From JBMDXB01 sp048594975 (GTDB taxonomy: Bacteria; Acidobacteriota; Vicinamibacteria; Vicinamibacterales; 2-12-FULL-66-21), in the NCBI GenBank assembly GCA_048594975.1, contig JBMDXQ010000079.1:1-32475 (forward strand): 32,475 bases of DNA, in the 5' to 3' direction. Position numbers and translations under genes: made by a program. Shown one piece after another: positions 8,601-16,207 of the stretch. The notes below the pieces were generated by a model. The model was given only the letters and a program-made list of their open reading frames with translations. It had not been told where the DNA came from and did no database searches. Each line of letters opens with the position of its first letter. Position 1 is the stretch's first letter.

Positions 8601-8980
8601 CGCCCGCGCGACCCGTGGCGGTAGCGACCGCTGCGGCGAGCACTGACGGCGCGGGGGGGACCGGTTCCGCGGAAGCACGGCGCTTCCTCGCACCCGCCGA
8701 CGCAGCGCGGCTCGAGGAGGCGATGCGGGCGGTCGTCACTTCCGGCACCGGCCGCAGCCTGGCGGGAGCCGTGAGCCCGATCGCGGGCAAGACCGGGACG
8801 GCGGAAGTCGCCAACGCGCCGGCGCACTCGTGGTTCACCGGGTTTGCGCCGTCGGGCGGCACCGGCCGGCGCCTCGCGTTCGCGGTGGTGATCGAGAATG
8901 CCGGCTACGGTGCCCGGGCCGCGGCCCCGGTTGCCGGCGAGATCGTCGCGGCGGCGCGCGATCTCGCCCTGATCAAATGA
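5657..8980 (+). CDS. SEDS (FtsW/RodA) glycosyltransferase fused to penicillin-binding transpeptidase
   Basis: The protein has 1107 residues from the ATG at 5657; an open frame continues upstream but only overlaps the kinase gene. Residues 20-600 hold many membrane spans and the SEDS hallmarks: FFFLQKDLGPALVLS, IPAGHTDFVLAAVGEELGYAG and LSLIPLAGVVTPFLSFGRSS. The first span is followed by a periplasmic insert of about 120 residues not usual in RodA. Residues 625-1107 are a class B PBP: RGTIYDRNGLPLA (from Arg629), then the transpeptidase with SxxK (STFK, Ser847), SxN (SCN, Ser910) and KTG (Lys1045). SEDS enzymes polymerise lipid II and class B PBPs cross-link it; they normally act as two paired proteins. 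Here both activities lie in one chain, ensuring 1:1 pairing. The kinase and FHA genes alongside point to control by phosphorylation. Confidence 0.93.
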   Translation: MRVIVPEQAAGTRPASHAERALTIEMLGLLIASAVILAGMVLAHAAQVRRVAATVPAAGVLALRALNAPAELEPVLTMFESPFERQEAARALFLRAIAEPPLQHVGGLAGVTLPASDIRRDARFVQLRPRLERRAGSTEVAVLSAAELAAIKPRLAVRTIDEFNARVGRATAWFLAAFWLAHLFRRWRRRDDDPVLLPAVMLLCGIGMITMLGLRDPLRDTIAAALFAGGATGGVLVLVLASEVDFEASRLRRSVLVPLGLALALAVLLLLFGSGPGASGVKVNLLGAQPVEAIRLLVVFALAAYFGRRLELLRELSEPVTRSRPWLRYVRVPRWTDVRPVFASMALVLTFFFLQKDLGPALVLSCVFLALYGVGRGHVAFVLTGVAMLVGGFALAYWLGVPETVRHRVAIWTDPWNNGVVGGNHIAHGLWALATGATWGSGPGLGSSQAIPAGHTDFVLAAVGEELGYAGLLVVVALYTLVCWRCLRIAARAPGDYSAFLATGLALALIVQTLVIAGGMLSLIPLAGVVTPFLSFGRSSMLANAFGIGVVLAIAKRRAAVRAHLAGPIRALGATLAVAGMVLAARAGWIQVVRADDVASASALAQQADGGYRFEHNPRLLAAARTLERGTIYDRNGLPLATSRPDEIASIEAMYRAAGVVVQQSCVPDERCYPLGGVAFHVIGDWSTQANWAARNSSYVERESDAELKGYDDRSRVVEVVHPRTGRREQAIKRDFRELLPLVRERYRPSSRAARALVERNRDVRTSIDARLQLRTAMALRDRIQAAGTAHGAAVVLDAATGDVLASVSYPWPSPDELREAGDGRTENGLVERLLDRARYGLYPPGSTFKLLVAAAALRTGADDESYACVRLPDGRVGQYLRGSSRPVRDDPLDRTPHGRVGLRRALIVSCNAHFAQLAQHLGPEPLLDAASVFQIDLARTPTPAGLRPTLAHAGYGQGQVVVSPIKMARVSSAIAAAGKTPPARPVAVATAAASTDGAGGTGSAEARRFLAPADAARLEEAMRAVVTSGTGRSLAGAVSPIAGKTGTAEVANAPAHSWFTGFAPSGGTGRRLAFAVVIENAGYGARAAAPVAGEIVAAARDLALIK

Positions 8981-9792
8981 CGGAGGCGTACGTGACGCGA
9001 CGGTTGTGGCACATGGGGCGGGACCTGCACGCCCGGGTGAGGCACTTTTTCGAGCAGCCGCTGGGGCCGGACGCGACCCCGCTGGAGCTCCTGCAGGCGG
9101 CGCTCGACGATCTCGAGCGCCGGGTGCAGCCGGCCGGCCGGGGTTCGCGCGTCTTCCCATACGACCGCATCGTCGTGCGCGTCACGCAGCCCGGCGTCGA
9201 TCGCGCCGCGCTGGACGCGGTGTTCCGCCAGCTCGAACCGCGGCTGCGCGAGCGGCTCGCCGAGATCGGGTGCCAGGCCGCGGCCGCACTCTCCGTCCGC
9301 CTCGTCCACGGCCGGGCGGCGGAAGGCACGCCGGTGCTGGCCATCGAGTGCTTCAGCGATCGGGAAACGCCGGCCGTTGCCCCGCCCGCGACCGTCGCAC
9401 CAACGCTGCGCGTGACCGTCGTCAAGGGGCAATGCGGATCGACGGAGTACACGTTCACGGAGCCTGTGATTCTGATCGGTCGTATCGAGGAACTGGTGGA
9501 TTCGCAGGGACGCGTCCGCCGCAACCGCATCGCGTTCCTTGACGTGCGCGACGGCGTCACCGAGACCGTCGGCCGCGCCCATGCCCGGCTGCAGCTGGAT
9601 CCCGGCACGGCCGCGTACCACCTGTTCAACGACGGCAGCAGCAACCCGACGTTCATCGTCCGCGACGGGCGCAGCATTCCCGTGCCGCCGCGCGACCCGC
9701 GCGGCCTGCGCGTGCAGTCGGGCGACGAAGTGCAGCTGGGCCGCGCCGTCATCCGTCTGACGATCGGCGAACCCGGACCACCGGAACGGTGA
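8977..9792 (+). CDS. Second FhaA-like FHA-domain protein (last operon gene)
   Basis: The protein has 271 residues, from an ATG that overlaps the SEDS-PBP stop (ATGA). Residues 35-120 resemble the FhaA N-terminal (DUF3662) domain (LLQAALDDLERRVQP, FPYDRIVVRV, then a helical stretch). Residues 140-265 form an FHA-like domain (VILIGRIEEL, VGRAHARL, NDGSSNPTFI, GDEVQLGRAVIRL). Compared with the first FHA protein, the Ser before the conserved His is replaced (GRAH, not SREH), so phosphopeptide binding may differ. In Mycobacterium, FhaA binds phosphorylated wall-synthesis regulators. Translational coupling to the synthase suggests a scaffold for the same complex. It is probably the end of the operon, since the next 220 bases hold no clear gene. 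Confidence 0.82.
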   Translation: MTEAYVTRRLWHMGRDLHARVRHFFEQPLGPDATPLELLQAALDDLERRVQPAGRGSRVFPYDRIVVRVTQPGVDRAALDAVFRQLEPRLRERLAEIGCQAAAALSVRLVHGRAAEGTPVLAIECFSDRETPAVAPPATVAPTLRVTVVKGQCGSTEYTFTEPVILIGRIEELVDSQGRVRRNRIAFLDVRDGVTETVGRAHARLQLDPGTAAYHLFNDGSSNPTFIVRDGRSIPVPPRDPRGLRVQSGDEVQLGRAVIRLTIGEPGPPER

Positions 9793-10016
9793 TGGGATAG
9801 AGTTCCTTTCCTGAAGTTTCCGGCCGACACCGGACCAACGGCCCTGCAGCTCTCCGGTTGCACCGGCACGATGCGGTACGGTCGCCAGAGCGACAACGCC
9901 ACGGCACAACCGCGGACCGTCCCGGCCTCGTCCGCCGTGGACGATTCGAAGGGGTGGGTCTGCAGCAAAGACCCGGACCACTTCAGACGCGCGGCCTGAG
10001 CGTGCGGGCTCTGCCA
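9793..10016. other. Intergenic stretch without a convincing gene
   Basis: This stretch separates the FHA gene from the groEL remnant. A 42-codon frame (9871-9999, plus strand) has two cysteines upstream or within it but no ribosome-binding site and no family resemblance. The stretch probably includes sequence left by the deletion that removed the 3' half of groEL. Confidence 0.4.
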
Positions 10017-10518
<502 letters not shown>

Positions 10519-10555
10519 ACCGTGTCGCTCCGTCGCTCGGCGTTCAGCCGAGTGG

Positions 10556-10846
10556 TTACGTCTTGTCCCTCGCGCCGGTGCAGACCAGGGCTAGCACCTC
10601 GTCCTCGCGCATGATCAGGTACTCCTCGCCGTCGAGGGTGACTTCCGGGCTCGTGTACTTGCCGAACAGGATCTCGTCACCAGCCTTGACCTCAAGGGGG
10701 ATGATCGCGCCCGCGTCGGTGATCCTGCCGGCGCCGACCGCAATGACCCTGCCCCGCTGCGGCATCTCCCGGGCCGAGTCCGGGATGATGATCCCGCCAA
10801 CGGCCTGTTCGCCTTCTTCGAGCCGACCGACGACGAGCCGATCGCC
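10556..10846 (-). pseudogene. groS: groES (co-chaperonin 10) remnant lacking its N-terminus
   Basis: The minus strand encodes most of GroES: DRLVVGRLEEGEQAVGGIII, PDSAREMPQRGRVIAVGAG, then GDEILFGKYTSPEV and DGEEYLIMREDEVLALV. The first seven or so residues (the KIRPLH strand) are missing. An in-frame TGA lies at 10849-10847, directly before GDRLVV. The sequence beyond (GCCGCTGAGGC) hints that the frame was lost around the PLHDR codons. The first ATG inside the frame (10765) would skip the mobile loop that contacts GroEL, so a functional protein is unlikely. It lies 37 bases upstream of the groEL remnant in the usual groES-groEL order, and both appear to have decayed together. Confidence 0.85.
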
Positions 10847-10869
10847 TCAGCGGCGGTCGTCGCAGCCCG

Positions 10870-11094
10870 CTACGTGCGCGTGCGGGCGCCGACGATCAGC
10901 AGCGCCACACCGCCAATGACGGCGGCGGCGCCGAGCACGGGCGGAAGCGGAAGGGTCTTCTCTCGCTCAGCCGTCGCCTCGAGGGGTCCGATGTCGAGGA
11001 CCTTCTCACGGCTCGTATAGCTGATCCCCTGATAGGCGAGCGCCAGCACACCGAGCACGATCAACACCACGCCGACGATTGCCATCGGTCTCAT
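10870..11094 (-). CDS. Small two-span membrane protein (DUF3185-like)
   Basis: The protein has 74 residues and starts at the ATG at 11094, which has a GGAGG about 7 nt upstream; longer frames reaching to 11268 have no such site. It has two hydrophobic spans (MAIVGVVLIVLGVLALAYQG and PVLGAAAVIGGVALLIVG) around a polar middle with TSREKVLDIGPLEATAE. The YQGISYTSREKVLDIGP wording is shared by small inner-membrane proteins often annotated DUF3185 and found near stress genes. Its role is not known. The stop lies about 20 bases before the groES remnant, so it may once have been in a stress operon. Confidence 0.72.
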   Translation of the reverse strand: MRPMAIVGVVLIVLGVLALAYQGISYTSREKVLDIGPLEATAEREKTLPLPPVLGAAAVIGGVALLIVGARTRT

Positions 11095-11203
11095 CTCACA
11101 CCTCCATCGCGCGAGCATGACACGCGCCCTGCCGGCTGCCTGTGCAGAAGGGGACAGACGCCGACGGCGCTGCAGGCTACCGTGGCCGGTACAGGGATCG
11201 ATC

Positions 11204-11360
11204 GTGCTGAATAGACTGCTCGTCGTCCTCGTCGTCCTGTGGCTGCTCGGAATAGCCACGTCGTACACCCTCGGAGGGCTGATTCACGTCCTCCTGGCGG
11301 TGGCGATCATCCTCGTCGTACCTGCGGGTCATCCAGGGCCGGAATCCGCTGCGAGGGTAG
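11204..11360 (+). pseudogene. lmo0937-family small membrane protein, frameshifted
   Basis: From GTG 11204 the frame encodes LLVVLVVLWLLGIATSYTLG, then GLIHVLLAVAIILVV, the standard body of the lmo0937 family (about 50 residues, two spans). The family normally ends with a short basic tail like RLIQGRR. Here that tail (LRVIQGRNPLRG, stop TAG at 11358-11360) is present but in the next frame: one extra base in GTCGTACCTGCGG near 11318-11322 breaks it. Read straight through, the frame continues to 11611 with an unrelated sequence. An AGGG lies about 8 nt before the GTG. It could be a sequencing error or a true inactivating insertion. Confidence 0.65.
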
Positions 11361-11549
11361 CCGTCAGCGTCCCGGCCCGTGCCGGCGAAGCGGGCATCGC
11401 TCGCGACGCCGCTGCGCTCAAGGCCTCGGCGCTCGAGCGCATCGTGCTCCTCGAGGACGACGACGCGGCGATCCGTCGGTTGTCGGACTGTCCAGCTGCG
11501 GACCCACCCGAGGAGCTGCTCGATCGTCGCGCTGCTCGAACCGACGCGC

Positions 11550-12497
11550 TCACCGCGTGGAACGAGGCCGCCCGTAACCGGGCCGGCGGAGATCGTCGTA
11601 GTCCGGCATGAAAGTCTTCAGGCCCTTCGCCGGCGTGTTTTTCGAGTATCCGGCGACGAGTTGCGCGTTGTACTGGCCGGGGTAGAAATCAAATGGGTCG
11701 CGAGGGTCGGTGTCGATCAGCTGCAGGTCGGCGCCGTGCATGGTCAACTTGCCGAACGTGAGGTCTCCGCCCGCGAAATAGATGTAGTTGCGCGCGGACG
11801 GCGACGGAGGGGTCAGGCGCCCCGGCCGCCCGCGCGACGCATCGTCGAACGTCTGGAGCAGCCGGCTGCCCTGCACGACCACGCGTGCGAGGCGTCCGGT
11901 GATCTCGGGAGGCGGCAGGACCTGGCCGGGCGCGATGACGATGTCGTTTTCCTGGACCTCGAGGCCGCGTCGCTCCTTCATCCCGACGACATCGTCGAGC
12001 GCCAGGCCGAACAGGTCGAGCAGCCCTTTCGCGGGAATCCCCAGCGCCTTCACCGATTCGGCGTGCAGCCTGAGCCGGCCGTCGGCCGTCGCCGACACGC
12101 TGGCAGCCGTCGAGAACGGCACATTCACGCCCTTTCGCAGCTTTCCCTTCAGCTTGATCCGCGGAGCATCGGCTTCGACGGTAATGTCTTTCAACGGCGA
12201 ATCCGGGGACACGAACACGTGGCGGTTCAGGAGCACCTGCAGGCTCGTCATCTCCATCGCGATCTCGCCGGAACTGAGATGCATCACATACGAGCGCGGG
12301 TCGTCGAATACCGGCGGTCCCGAGCCCCTGCTCACCAAAACACCGCGGAGCCGGCGGACGTCGAGCACGACCCCCTCGGCGACATGCAGCCGGACATTCT
12401 TCATCTCGAGCTGGACGTCCCGGTTGGCCGCGGGCGTGGGCGGGACCGTTGTGACGAGAAGGATGAGCCAGCAAGCTGAGGCGGCCCGGGCGCTCAT
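11550..12497 (-). CDS. Exported protein of unknown function, possible lipid-binding fold
   Basis: The protein has 315 residues with a signal peptide at the start (ACWLILLVTTVPPTPAANR). The body is rich in beta strands with no cysteines and alternates short hydrophobic and polar stretches: LEMKNVRLHVAEGVVLDV, then PRIKLKGKLRKG and RLHAESVKALGIPAKGLLDLFGL. The pattern of long strands around a helix recalls LmeA/DUF2993-type periplasmic lipid-binding proteins, but no signature motif confirms this. The C-terminus reads KGLKTFMPDYDDL. It is followed on the same strand by nothing close; the next upstream gene (12647-13699) ends 149 bases away. The function is unknown. Confidence 0.7.
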   Translation of the reverse strand: MSARAASACWLILLVTTVPPTPAANRDVQLEMKNVRLHVAEGVVLDVRRLRGVLVSRGSGPPVFDDPRSYVMHLSSGEIAMEMTSLQVLLNRHVFVSPDSPLKDITVEADAPRIKLKGKLRKGVNVPFSTAASVSATADGRLRLHAESVKALGIPAKGLLDLFGLALDDVVGMKERRGLEVQENDIVIAPGQVLPPPEITGRLARVVVQGSRLLQTFDDASRGRPGRLTPPSPSARNYIYFAGGDLTFGKLTMHGADLQLIDTDPRDPFDFYPGQYNAQLVAGYSKNTPAKGLKTFMPDYDDLRRPGYGRPRSTR

Positions 12498-12646
12498 ACC
12501 GAAGCCTGCGCAACGAGCGTACCGCCGCCCTGACGTCGTTTTGCCTGAAGATCCCGGAAAAGGGCGTAGGAGGCTGACGCGCAGCGTAATCGGTTCCGTC
12601 GCCGGATGCTGCGCCTAACCGAGCTGTGAAGTCAGCTCCTTCTGGG

Positions 12647-13699
12647 TCAGCTGCGGATCTTGAAGCTCAGGAATGAATCCTGCTGCAGCGTGATCCCGAA
12701 CTGGAACCGCGTGATGCTCTCCGCGAAGCCGAGATTGTAGTAGTCCTGCCCGTGGTGGACGCGGATGAAGATGCCGGCGCCGCCCCAGCGCCGCGGGAGG
12801 CAGGATGCCTCGATCCGGGTGATCGTGACCGGGATCCCCTCGGGGGGGTCGGTCAGGAACTGAATGCGCGCGTCCCCCTCGGCGCGGCCGCAGCGCCAGA
12901 AGTCGCGCCGCGCCACCGTTGCGTCGAGGATGATGCGGGTCTGCCCGTAGAGATCCGCGAGCTCGTCGTCGATCGAGCCGCCGACGAACCCCTTCGGGTT
13001 CAGCTGCACGCCGCCGCCGATACGCCATTCCCAGCGGGTCGCGTATTCGAGTTCCGGCGCGCTGCCCTCCGAATCCAGGCCGAGCCGCCCGTAGTGCACC
13101 GTCGCCTCGATGTAGTTCGTCGAGAAGCTGCCGTTCTCCTTGTTAATGACTCCCGGGTCGGCCAGGCCCAACTCGACGCACTCGCCCGTGACTTCGTCCC
13201 TGTCCTGCGAGGCAAACAGGCAACCGTTCTGGCCGTTGGAGTGGTGCCCGAACGGGACAACCTCAACCAGCCACATCCCGATCGGCCCTTCGTTGAACTC
13301 GGGTTGGTTGTGGTCGCGCAAGCGCGTCAGGTTCTGCAGCCGCGCGAACTGCAGCGTCGCCTTGGGCATGTAGGAGGGCGTCCTGACCGGGTTCGAGGTC
13401 TCGTCGAACATCCGCAGCTTGACCATCGGCGTCGTCGAGAGCTGCCAGCCCCAGAGCGCCGGGCGATCGGGGCCGAGCAACCGCGTCGTTGCACGGCCGA
13501 TCGAATCCATGATGATGATCCGCGGCGCGATCTGGGCCTCGAACACGAGGTCCGAGTTGGGCAGGTGGTTGAAGACGTAGGTCGCTTCCGGCCGGATGAG
13601 CGGGCGGCTCCCGCTCTGCGCCGTGTAGGGCGTGTCCTGCGCCACGGCCGCCGCGGGTAGCAGCACGGCCAGCACGAAGGCGACAGCTCGCGTGCGCAT
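12647..13699 (-). CDS. Outer-membrane beta-barrel protein with OMPLA-like HxSNG motif
   Basis: The protein has 350 residues from the ATG at 13699, which has GGAG 6 nt upstream; a GTG three bases earlier is also possible. A signal peptide (VAFVLAVLLPAAAVAQ) precedes alternating amphipathic strands typical of a barrel (RPEATYVFNHLPN, LVFEAQIAPRIIIMD, YIEATVHYGRLGL, RFQFGITLQQDSFLSF). Residues 146-157 read EVVPFGHHSNGQ; outer-membrane phospholipase A (PldA) has H-x-S-N-G at its catalytic His and Ser. The Asn of that triad could be in the later FSTNYIEA stretch, after an insert with two cysteines. A phospholipase or a related non-enzymatic barrel are both possible. The upstream hypothetical gene overlaps or abuts its start, implying co-expression. 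Confidence 0.6.
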   Translation of the reverse strand: MRTRAVAFVLAVLLPAAAVAQDTPYTAQSGSRPLIRPEATYVFNHLPNSDLVFEAQIAPRIIIMDSIGRATTRLLGPDRPALWGWQLSTTPMVKLRMFDETSNPVRTPSYMPKATLQFARLQNLTRLRDHNQPEFNEGPIGMWLVEVVPFGHHSNGQNGCLFASQDRDEVTGECVELGLADPGVINKENGSFSTNYIEATVHYGRLGLDSEGSAPELEYATRWEWRIGGGVQLNPKGFVGGSIDDELADLYGQTRIILDATVARRDFWRCGRAEGDARIQFLTDPPEGIPVTITRIEASCLPRRWGGAGIFIRVHHGQDYYNLGFAESITRFQFGITLQQDSFLSFKIRS

Positions 13700-13701
13700 C
13701 A

Positions 13702-14004
13702 CTAGCTCCCGTCGATGATTTCGTCCGCCTTGGGTTTGGAGAAGGGGCCGTTGGACTTCAGCGGATCCCCCTTGTGGTGCAGCGTAAACACGTACTCGAA
13801 CTGGTTGGGGAAGTCGTTGCTCACCCGCCGGAGATCGTTCGCCAGCGTCAGGTAGTCCGCCGTCGTGTTGACCTTGCAGATCATGACCTCCGCCAGCAGG
13901 TCGAGCTTCTTGTCCTGGTTCTGGAACACGTTCTGGATCGCCTGCCGCACATCGGCGACCGGTTTCGACCCGCTGAACACGTCGAAGGCGAGCGTCGCGT
14001 ACAT
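13702..14004 (-). CDS. Hypothetical protein, 100 residues
   Basis: The start is taken as the ATG at 14004, preceded by GAGGG; a longer frame to 14115 lacks such a site. The protein is soluble-looking: MYATLAFDVFSGSKPVADVR, a helical QAIQNVFQNQDKKLDLLAEV, then LANDLRRVSNDFPNQFEYVF and a polar tail. There is no signal peptide or known motif. The alternation of strand-helix-strand could form a small ferredoxin-like domain, which is a guess. Its stop meets the start of the beta-barrel gene, so the two are probably made from one message. Confidence 0.6.
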   Translation of the reverse strand: MYATLAFDVFSGSKPVADVRQAIQNVFQNQDKKLDLLAEVMICKVNTTADYLTLANDLRRVSNDFPNQFEYVFTLHHKGDPLKSNGPFSKPKADEIIDGS

Positions 14005-14343
14005 AGAGCCCTCACCGTAGAGACCGCCTGGGGTCGACGGATGCTCTACCAGCCGCGGTGAAATTGCAACAACAGAAACGCGTGATCGGCCGCCGGCGAA
14101 CAGCGCGTTACCCAACTACCCGCCCCGGCGCGGGGGGGACGTCAGCTGCCGGGCGACGATAGGGACGTGAGGTGGCGTGCAATTCCGTGCAAGCGCGCGG
14201 CCGGTCGTGTCCGGCGCGCGCTCGAGCGAGTGGAGCATTGTGCTGTGCCCCACACGACGTGTTTCAACGCTTAAACGTCGCTCGATCGCGAGATATCTGA
14301 TCGCGTCCAGCGGTGTGAGAGAAACGGCTTTCACCGCGGGCGG
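14005..14343. other. Intergenic stretch between two minus-strand genes
   Basis: This stretch lies between the hypothetical gene start (14004) and the hydrolase stop (14344). A 72-codon minus-strand frame (14116-14334) has no family resemblance and poor start context, so it is not called. The stretch should hold the promoter of the 13702-14004 gene, but no clear -35/-10 pair is visible. Confidence 0.35.
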
Positions 14344-15948
14344 CTAACGGGACCCGGCCGGAACCGGCGACGGTTTCGGCGTCAGCAGCAGGTCGTGGAA
14401 ATCGAAGCTGAAGTCGGTCTCCGGCGAGACGGCGCGCAGCTTCACCTGGTCGATCGAGCCGTCCGGATTGAGCGCGAACGTCACGTAGGCGTCGGCGCGC
14501 AGCTCGCGCTCGCGCCAGCGCGCGATGAACGTGTCGTGCTGCCAGTGCTCAAGCTCGCCGTCGAGCAGCGGGGTCCTGGTGAATCGAATCGACAGCTTCC
14601 CGTCGCGGTGGTCGATCGCAATGTCCCCGTACCATGGGTCGGCATACGTGCCGGCGTACTTCGCCAGGGGAAGCGACGGCGTGGAAGAGGCGTCGCGCGA
14701 GGCTGCCGCCTTCGTCGCCGCCTCGGCGAACGACGCGCGCTGTCGTGCGAGCACCTTCTGGTACGCCTGCACCCAGTCGGTCTGCGGCGCCCCGAGATAG
14801 TGGTCGACGACGCGGTAGACGACCGAGTCGAAGGCGGCGCCGGATTCCTGGTTGGTCAGCACGGCGACGCCGAGCCGCGCGTCCGGCACGAGCAGGACCT
14901 TGGAGACGTAACCTGGCAACCCGCCGGTGTGCATCACGACCTTGCGGCCGCGGTAATCCTGGACGTTCAGCCCCAGCCCGTAGCCGCGGAAGTTGGGACG
15001 CAGCGCCGCGAGCTCCGGCGCCGGGTTCCCAATCGGCATCGGCGTGACGGCGGTGGTCAGCTGCCGCCAGGTGTTCTCGGAGAAGAGCCGCGTGCCGTCG
15101 GGCAGCCGGCCCCCGGCTAGCAACACGTTCATCCACTTCGCCATGTCGGCGGCGTTCGAGTAGATGCCGCCAGCCGGGTTGGTGTTGTCGCTGTCGAACG
15201 GCGTCACCGGGCGGACGTTCCCGTCCACCGGTGCGTGCGTGGCCGCGACGTTCCCGCGGGCGTGCAGCGGCGGGTATCGCACGAAGCTGCCGGCCATCCC
15301 GACCTTCTTCAGGATTCGCTCATCGACGAAATCCTCCCAGGACCTGCCGGTGACCGCTTCGATCAGCTCCCCGGCGACCAGGTAGAGGACGTTGTCGTAC
15401 GCGTACGCGGAGCGGAAGCTCGTGGCCGGCCTGATGTAACGCAGGCGCCGGACGATCTCCTTGCGATCGTAGGTCGTGGGCGGCCACCACAGAAGGTCTC
15501 CGGCGCCGAGCCCGAGACCGCTCCGGTGGACGAGCAGGTCGCGCACGCTCAGCTCGCGGGTCACGTACGGATCCCACATCTGGAACCAGGGGAGGTAGGT
15601 CACGACCGGTGCGTCCCATCGGATCCGGCCCTCGTCCACCAGCATCCCCAGCGCTGCAGCGGTGAAGACCTTGGTGTTGGAGGCGATGCCGAACAGCGTC
15701 TGCGCGTCGGCTGCCCCCGGCTCCCCCATCCGGCGGACGCCGTAGCCGTTCGCCGCCACGACCTGCCCGTCCTTCACGATCGCGACGGCCAGCGCCGGGA
15801 CGTCGAAGGTGCGCATCACGCGCGCGACGTACGCGTCCAGCCCGGGCGGCGCCGCGACGCCCGGCTGCGCCGCCGCCGATGTCCACGTGAGCAGGACCAG
15901 CAGCGCGGCCAGGCCGGCAGCCGGGGTGCGCCTAGTCGCGCGCGGCAC
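14344..15948 (-). CDS. Secreted serine hydrolase, class C beta-lactamase/CubicO type
   Basis: The protein has 534 residues from a GTG at 15948 with GGAGG about 7 nt upstream; the frame is open further up but would overlap the DUF2007 gene by 71 bases instead of 17. A signal peptide (AGLAALLVLLTWTSAAAQ) is followed by the serine beta-lactamase fold: SxxK as SNTK (Ser90-Lys93), YxN as YDN (Tyr184-Asn186), and HTGG in the place of KTG. Residues after about 420 form a separate beta-rich C-terminal domain like DUF3471 (YAGTYADPWYGDIAI). Such enzymes are mostly esterases or D-amino-acid peptidases; beta-lactam hydrolysis cannot be assumed. The start is coupled to the DUF2007 gene. Confidence 0.9.
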   Translation of the reverse strand: MPRATRRTPAAGLAALLVLLTWTSAAAQPGVAAPPGLDAYVARVMRTFDVPALAVAIVKDGQVVAANGYGVRRMGEPGAADAQTLFGIASNTKVFTAAALGMLVDEGRIRWDAPVVTYLPWFQMWDPYVTRELSVRDLLVHRSGLGLGAGDLLWWPPTTYDRKEIVRRLRYIRPATSFRSAYAYDNVLYLVAGELIEAVTGRSWEDFVDERILKKVGMAGSFVRYPPLHARGNVAATHAPVDGNVRPVTPFDSDNTNPAGGIYSNAADMAKWMNVLLAGGRLPDGTRLFSENTWRQLTTAVTPMPIGNPAPELAALRPNFRGYGLGLNVQDYRGRKVVMHTGGLPGYVSKVLLVPDARLGVAVLTNQESGAAFDSVVYRVVDHYLGAPQTDWVQAYQKVLARQRASFAEAATKAAASRDASSTPSLPLAKYAGTYADPWYGDIAIDHRDGKLSIRFTRTPLLDGELEHWQHDTFIARWRERELRADAYVTFALNPDGSIDQVKLRAVSPETDFSFDFHDLLLTPKPSPVPAGSR

Positions 15949-16174
15949 TGCCCTCCTCCATCCCGGTCGGCTCGGTCGCCAGCACCTCTTCGGCGCGGGC
16001 AACGTCTTCCCCCCGGACGAGTAGTTCGACGCCTCCCATCCAGAGGTGCGGGCGCGTGCCGCCGCAGTCGTCGGCGCGAATCATCGACTCGATGCCGGCG
16101 GCTTGCAGCGCCGTCCGCGCGAGCTCCGCGTCCACGTTGTTGATGAACGTTCGTATAACCTGCAAATCATCCAT
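15932..16174 (-). CDS. DUF2007 small protein (putative signal-transducing domain)
   Basis: The protein has 80 residues: VIRTFINNVDAELARTALQA, GIESMIRADDCGG, VELLVRGEDVARAEEVLA. This is the DUF2007 pattern of a short ferredoxin-like fold with the run AELARTALQAAGIE and a closing helix ARAEEVLA. The family is common beside regulators and membrane proteins, but no activity is established. A -10-like TACAAT ends 6 nt before the ATG, with no room for a ribosome-binding site. Its last codons overlap the hydrolase start, so the two share a transcript. Confidence 0.8.
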   Translation of the reverse strand: MDDLQVIRTFINNVDAELARTALQAAGIESMIRADDCGGTRPHLWMGGVELLVRGEDVARAEEVLATEPTGMEEGSAARD

Positions 16175-16180
16175 ACTGCG

Positions 16181-16186
16181 ATTGTA
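16181..16186 (-). promoter_or_regulatory. -10-like TACAAT, leaderless start of DUF2007 gene
   Basis: TACAAT on the minus strand ends 6 nt before the ATG at 16174, so transcription would begin at or within a base of the start codon. No -35 element is clear at 16-19 bp. Confidence 0.5.
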
Positions 16187-16207
16187 ACGACATCGTGGAT
16201 CGTGGCG

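Noticed and set aside
9871..9999. 42-codon plus-strand frame after the FHA gene
   Set aside because: No ribosome-binding site or known family. It could be tested by conservation, but nothing in the sequence supports it.
11361..11611. Continuation of the lmo0937 frame as a longer protein
   Set aside because: The added sequence has no family resemblance, while the normal family tail is found in the next frame with its own stop.
14116..14334. 72-codon minus-strand frame
   Set aside because: No ribosome-binding site and no family resemblance; it is more likely a regulatory or empty region.
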